A stretch of 38,252 nucleotides of DNA. Source: Bacteriovoracaceae bacterium. GTDB lineage: Bacteria > Bdellovibrionota > Bacteriovoracia > Bacteriovoracales > Bacteriovoracaceae. Within the stretch, counting starts at the first letter, position 1. Each line of letters opens with the position of its first letter. The notes below the pieces were generated by a model. It ran no database searches and was not told the origin of the DNA. It saw only the letters and a program-made list of their open reading frames with translations. The stretch is from positions 1-38,252 of the forward strand of contig JAHDBN010000021.1 of NCBI GenBank assembly GCA_020630335.1. Direction: 5' to 3'. This document shows positions 34,774 to 38,252 of this stretch, piece after piece. A program made the position numbers and the translations under genes.

Positions 34774-35368
34774 CTTCTTTATTTCTTTTTAATCTCTTTT
34801 TTTCTTTAATCATTTTTTTTCTATAGAATTCAAATTTTAATTTACTTAATTTTTCAATAAACAAGATACCGTCTAGATGATCATTCTCATGCTGAATACA
34901 TATTGATAATAAACCATCAGCACTCATTGATTGATCATTTCCATAAATATCTTGATAATCAACAACTAACGTTTCAAATCTTTTTACATCATCAAAAATA
35001 TCAGGAATAGAAAGACATCCTTCTTGATAAGTAGTTTCTCCCTCTAAATCTCTTAAGACAGGATTAATAAAAACAAGAGGATTAACATTTGAAAGTTGAT
35101 AATGATTATTTTCTTCATCTATACAATCTCTGTCATAATCAACATCTAAAACAAAGATTCTTTTACTAATACCAATTTGAGGGCCAGCAAGTCCTATACC
35201 AGGTGCATGATACATTGTTAGTAACATGTTTTGAGATAGCTCTTTGAGCTCTTTATCAAAACTGGTAATTTCTTCGCCTTTAGTTTTAAGTACTGGATCT
35301 GGGTATAAAACAATATCTAGTTTTGTAGCTCCGGAAGGGTATAGGGGTTCATCGCAAGTAATATTCAT
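34766..35368 (-). CDS. def: Peptide deformylase
   Basis: Fe/Zn hydrolase removing the N-formyl group from nascent proteins. A 200-aa protein with motif I GIGLAGPQIG (57-66), motif II EGCLS (116-120; metal Cys 118) and motif III QHENDHLDG (159-167; metal His 160 and 164, catalytic Glu 161). The N-terminus has about 17 residues before the usual start and lacks a strong ribosome site, so the true start may be slightly different. Coupled to fmt. Confidence 0.96.
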   Translation of the reverse strand: MNITCDEPLYPSGATKLDIVLYPDPVLKTKGEEITSFDKELKELSQNMLLTMYHAPGIGLAGPQIGISKRIFVLDVDYDRDCIDEENNHYQLSNVNPLVFINPVLRDLEGETTYQEGCLSIPDIFDDVKRFETLVVDYQDIYGNDQSMSADGLLSICIQHENDHLDGILFIEKLSKLKFEFYRKKMIKEKKRLKRNKEDE

Positions 35369-35386
35369 AAAAAATATTTACCAGTA

Positions 35387-36466
35387 TTAATGAAGCTTTT
35401 CCAGTTTAAAATAGTGAAATACACAAAATGCAGCCATTAACAGGTGCAAAGAGAACACTGAGAGAAATGGAGAAACATTATAAGACTGTCCCATTGATAT
35501 TAAGCTTCCAGCAATAAACCAGAAACTTAACGTAAAAAGTAGTGTAAGAAAGAGACTTCCCATGACCGAAGCATTTCTTTTTCCAACTACATGAATGCTA
35601 AAGATAGGAAATATTGTAAACAGCAAGCACGCTACAGAAGATGCAATTTTTTCATAATAAAGAACAAAATATGATCTAACATTTATGCCAGCTTCTTTCA
35701 TATTATCAATAAAAGATTTTAAGCTAATTAGACCAAGAGAATAAATACCATCTTGATACTTTTTAAAATCTCCAGCTGATCGATCAAGAGTAGTGCTGTA
35801 TTTCCCTACAACTTCTGTTTTGGGGAAATTGGGAGCAGATAAGTTTTTAAGAATTCGAGCATTCGTAAAAGTCCAAGATTTATTTTCATCTATGGTTGCG
35901 TGATCACCTTGAATAATTTTATCTACAATATTATTTTTAGTAAGAAAAAGTTTAGGTTTTACAACTTTATTTTCTTTTTCATCAAAGAATAAAAAAGATC
36001 CAAAATATCCAATACCCTTAAACCATATAGATCCATCTTTGGAAATTTTCTTTTTGAATTTAAATGAGCTTTTTTTACTACTTTTTATACTTAAATCATA
36101 AAGATAAGTCTCATAGTAACCTCTGTTAAAAAGCTGAATGCCAAATGTAATTAAGCCTCCTAGAAATAAAATATGAGCAAGTTTTTTCTTAGGAAAGCTA
36201 CCAGAGAGAATAGCCGTTAATTCACTATGGTTTTTCAAATTAATAAACAAAAACAAAGAACTAAACAAACAACAAATTGGAAGAATTTTTTCTATAATGA
36301 TACTGGTCTTTAAAAATAAATTCCAAAACATTGCATCTATACCATATTTTGTCTTCATGGCGAATGCTATAAAATCTCCCAGAGATCCCATGAAAAACAT
36401 TGCTATAAAAACAATAATGAAATATTTAATCCATTTAAAAAAAATAAACTTACTAATCTTAGACAT
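35387..36466 (-). CDS. LptF/LptG-family permease (YjgP/YjgQ)
   Basis: A 359-aa inner-membrane protein with hydrophobic helices near the N-terminus (about 12-35, 50-72, 95-113), a periplasmic beta-rich region (about 120-260), and three C-terminal helices (about 265-355). The C-terminal YFVLYYEKIASSVACLLFTIFPIFSI resembles the conserved region of LPS-export permeases. LptF and LptG cannot be told apart by eye, and no lptB is in the window. It starts directly at the end of the outer-membrane protein gene. Confidence 0.83.
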   Translation of the reverse strand: MSKISKFIFFKWIKYFIIVFIAMFFMGSLGDFIAFAMKTKYGIDAMFWNLFLKTSIIIEKILPICCLFSSLFLFINLKNHSELTAILSGSFPKKKLAHILFLGGLITFGIQLFNRGYYETYLYDLSIKSSKKSSFKFKKKISKDGSIWFKGIGYFGSFLFFDEKENKVVKPKLFLTKNNIVDKIIQGDHATIDENKSWTFTNARILKNLSAPNFPKTEVVGKYSTTLDRSAGDFKKYQDGIYSLGLISLKSFIDNMKEAGINVRSYFVLYYEKIASSVACLLFTIFPIFSIHVVGKRNASVMGSLFLTLLFTLSFWFIAGSLISMGQSYNVSPFLSVFSLHLLMAAFCVFHYFKLEKLH

Positions 36467-37342
36467 TTATTTAATTTTAATAGTTAAGGAAGATGTAATT
36501 TCTCTTAATTTTTCATCTTTTAATAAAAAGGAAGTTAAGTTATCGTCTTTTAATTTTAGATCTCGAAAGGCAATATCTAGAGATAATTTTCCAGCATTCC
36601 ATCCTAATCCTGCTGAATATCCTTGAGTATTTTCAAACTTATCAGACTTATAACCAACCCTTGCATTAAATTTATCAAGAAATTTTGCCTGTGCACCAAT
36701 TTTATAAAACATAGTATCAGAAAAGTTTAAGCGGTAATTATAACCAAGATCTCCCATAATTTGGATTGAATCATTTACTATATATTGAAGTCCAGCAGAT
36801 CCAGTAGTTTTATTCTTTTTAAAAGTATTAAGTAAATCGTTGGCAACTAATCCAAAAGTTGCATTTTGACTTGCAACCATAACAAACCCAAGATTAGCTT
36901 GATGCTTCTTATCTTTTTTCCCAGTTAGGATGTTTTTATCTATTGAGTAAAGATAAGTTAATCCAAAAGCACTTTTTGCACTAAACATTGAGCTCATATT
37001 TGTTCCAAATCGATGACGTTTGGTGTTTCCTTCAGAGTAGTTTTGATACATAAAACCACCTCTTGCTAATTCAGTAGCATCGTAAAGGCCAAGAGTTAGG
37101 CCATCAAGCTCATCATTAGATTTTCTAACTGAGTTAGAAAAAGAACTTTTGTTGTATCCTGCGTAGAAAGTGCTTCCTCGACTAAAAGCAGAGCTAGCTG
37201 GATTCAGTAACATTGTATCAACTGAAAGTATTGAACCTACACCTGATCCTGAAGTTGAAATCATCTGAGTGCTTTCAAGTTCTCTAATTGGTGCTGATAA
37301 TGCGATAGAGGTAATAGTAAATAAAAGTAATAATGTTTTCAT
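36467..37342 (-). CDS. Putative outer-membrane beta-barrel protein
   Basis: A 291-aa protein with signal peptide MKTLLLLFTITSIALSA. It contains alternating aromatic and glycine-rich strands typical of a beta barrel, such as STFYAGYNKSSF, GGFMYQNYSEG and FNARVGYKSDKF. The N-terminal part (SGSGVGSILSVDTMLLNPASSAFSRG) resembles the PorV/FadL-like group, where an NPA motif is common. AAAGG precedes the ATG. The gene is divergent from priA, with only about 23 bases between starts. Confidence 0.7.
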   Translation of the reverse strand: MKTLLLLFTITSIALSAPIRELESTQMISTSGSGVGSILSVDTMLLNPASSAFSRGSTFYAGYNKSSFSNSVRKSNDELDGLTLGLYDATELARGGFMYQNYSEGNTKRHRFGTNMSSMFSAKSAFGLTYLYSIDKNILTGKKDKKHQANLGFVMVASQNATFGLVANDLLNTFKKNKTTGSAGLQYIVNDSIQIMGDLGYNYRLNFSDTMFYKIGAQAKFLDKFNARVGYKSDKFENTQGYSAGLGWNAGKLSLDIAFRDLKLKDDNLTSFLLKDEKLREITSSLTIKIK

Positions 37343-37365
37343 GGCCTTTAGTATAAGAAGTATTT

Positions 37366-38252
37366 ATGATCATGAAAACAATCCAAATGATTTGTTTCGA
37401 AAATAAAATGTATTGTGACGTAGCCGTAAATTATCCTAAAACGAACTCAGTCTTAACATATAAGCTTTCAGAGAAAGATAACTTTTCTTTGGGAAGTATT
37501 GTTGAAGTACCACTTGGTAGAAGAAAGGAGTTGGGCTGCATCGTTGGGTTTAAATCTGAAGCAGATGTGGATAAATCGATTAAATATAAAAGCATAATTA
37601 AATCAGAGTATGCTTCTTTTAAATTAGATGAGTCAGAATTGAAACTCTATAAATGGGTTTCGAAGTATTATATGTATTCTTATGGGAAACTGATTTTTGA
37701 TTCTCTTCCTAAATATATGAAAAGAGAAAAAGAACCAGAATTTCTTGAAGGAAAAAATGATGATTTTCCATTTAATTTTAATAATGATCAAAAAGAGATA
37801 ATAGATTCGTTTAAATCTCAAAATTTTTCTCAAAGTTTAATTCATGGTGTGACTGGAAGTGGAAAGAGCTTAGTCTTTCTTCAGATGATGAAAAAAGTTT
37901 TATCTGAAGGTAAGTCAGTGCAATACTTATTACCAGAAATTAATTTAACAAGTCAGTTTTTAAAATTTTTCTCTGAGTTTTTAGGAGTGAAGATTTTTTC
38001 TTATCATAGCTCAATTAAAAATTCTCAAAAGTTTAATTTGTGGAGATGGTTAAAGAATAACGATGAACCAGTTCTCATAATTGGAGTGAGGAGTTCAGTT
38101 TTTCTTCCTGTAAAAAACTTAGGATTAATTATTATAGATGAAGAACATGATAAATCATTTAAGCAAGATGATAGATGTAGGTTCAATGCTAGAGATGTTG
38201 CGATAAAAAAAGCTCAGATTAATAATGTTCCAATAGTTATGGGAAGTGCTAC
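37366..38252 (+). CDS. priA: Primosomal protein N' (PriA helicase), 3' end cut
   Basis: Replication-restart helicase; the visible part is about 295 residues. The N-terminal DNA-binding domain includes VEVPLGRRKELGCIVGF. The helicase core begins with Walker A HGVTGSGKSLVFLQ (about 159-172), followed by LLPEINLTSQF, IIGVRSSVFLPVKNLGLIII and DEEHD (Walker B). The sequence breaks at the window end inside the helicase domain. ATG 37366 has an AGAAG site 5 bases upstream; ATG 37372 is an in-frame alternative. Confidence 0.93.
   Translation, partial: MIMKTIQMICFENKMYCDVAVNYPKTNSVLTYKLSEKDNFSLGSIVEVPLGRRKELGCIVGFKSEADVDKSIKYKSIIKSEYASFKLDESELKLYKWVSKYYMYSYGKLIFDSLPKYMKREKEPEFLEGKNDDFPFNFNNDQKEIIDSFKSQNFSQSLIHGVTGSGKSLVFLQMMKKVLSEGKSVQYLLPEINLTSQFLKFFSEFLGVKIFSYHSSIKNSQKFNLWRWLKNNDEPVLIIGVRSSVFLPVKNLGLIIIDEEHDKSFKQDDRCRFNARDVAIKKAQINNVPIVMGSA

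Noticed and set aside
37566-37574. Perfect DnaA box TGTGGATAA
   Set aside because: A single copy inside priA coding sequence with no neighbours.

Overview
This window is a compact, very AT-rich bacterial chromosome segment around dnaA. The gene order is rpmH-rnpA-yidC leftwards, then dnaA, mnmE-mnmG-rsmG-parA-parB and an ATP synthase operon that lacks subunits a and c. That order, the two b-type ATPase subunits, the many small lipoproteins and the YfbR, choice-of-anchor-B and LptF/G proteins suggest a delta-proteobacterium-like lineage. Bdellovibrionota, and within it Bacteriovoracales, is my best guess; this is inference from layout and protein style, not a database match.

Layout. Positions 1-2040 (minus strand) hold a partial gene, yidC, rnpA and rpmH. 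Positions 2041-2174 are the divergent intergenic region where an origin would be expected. Positions 2175-9389 (plus) hold dnaA, mnmE, mnmG, rsmG, parA and parB. Two perfect 16-bp parS palindromes lie at 5158 and 7602. Positions 9481-15249 carry the F1 and peripheral-stalk ATP synthase genes. Positions 15249-21420 are accessory: a small membrane protein, YfbR nucleotidase, lipoprotein amidohydrolase, diheme cytochrome, LysR regulator, and a lipoprotein pair that includes a choice-of-anchor-B protein. Positions 21462-29939 hold an S-adenosylhomocysteine-hydrolase-like protein, an unknown lysine-rich secreted protein, ligA, radA, a 51-aa lipoprotein, a HAD phosphatase, glpK and a Flp-like pilin. 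Positions 29974-30984 are a TlpA-like thioredoxin and mscL. Positions 31041-37342 form a minus-strand run (outer-membrane protein, LptF/G, def, fmt, rpe, hutH, redoxin), and priA begins at 37366 and runs off the end.

The most striking observation is a previously unfamiliar 14-bp motif, GGTYCTATNGGRSC, compatible with dyad symmetry. It occurs nine times between 1387 and 6353 and I found it nowhere else in the 38 kb. Seven copies fall within 1.3 kb (3784-5074), six of them inside mnmE, where all six lie in the same codon frame and write repeated five-residue tags (GPIEP, APIEP, GPMGP, GPIGA, GSMGA) into the protein. One more writes APIEP into the YidC linker. Their sequence differs from parS and from DnaA boxes. 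They look like an origin-proximal binding-site array for an unidentified dimeric DNA-binding protein, overlapping the ParB/parS region. The host MnmE is itself divergent, with no NKxD G4 motif. No IS elements, CRISPR arrays, tRNAs or rRNAs were seen, and no gene-free stretch exceeds 300 bases.
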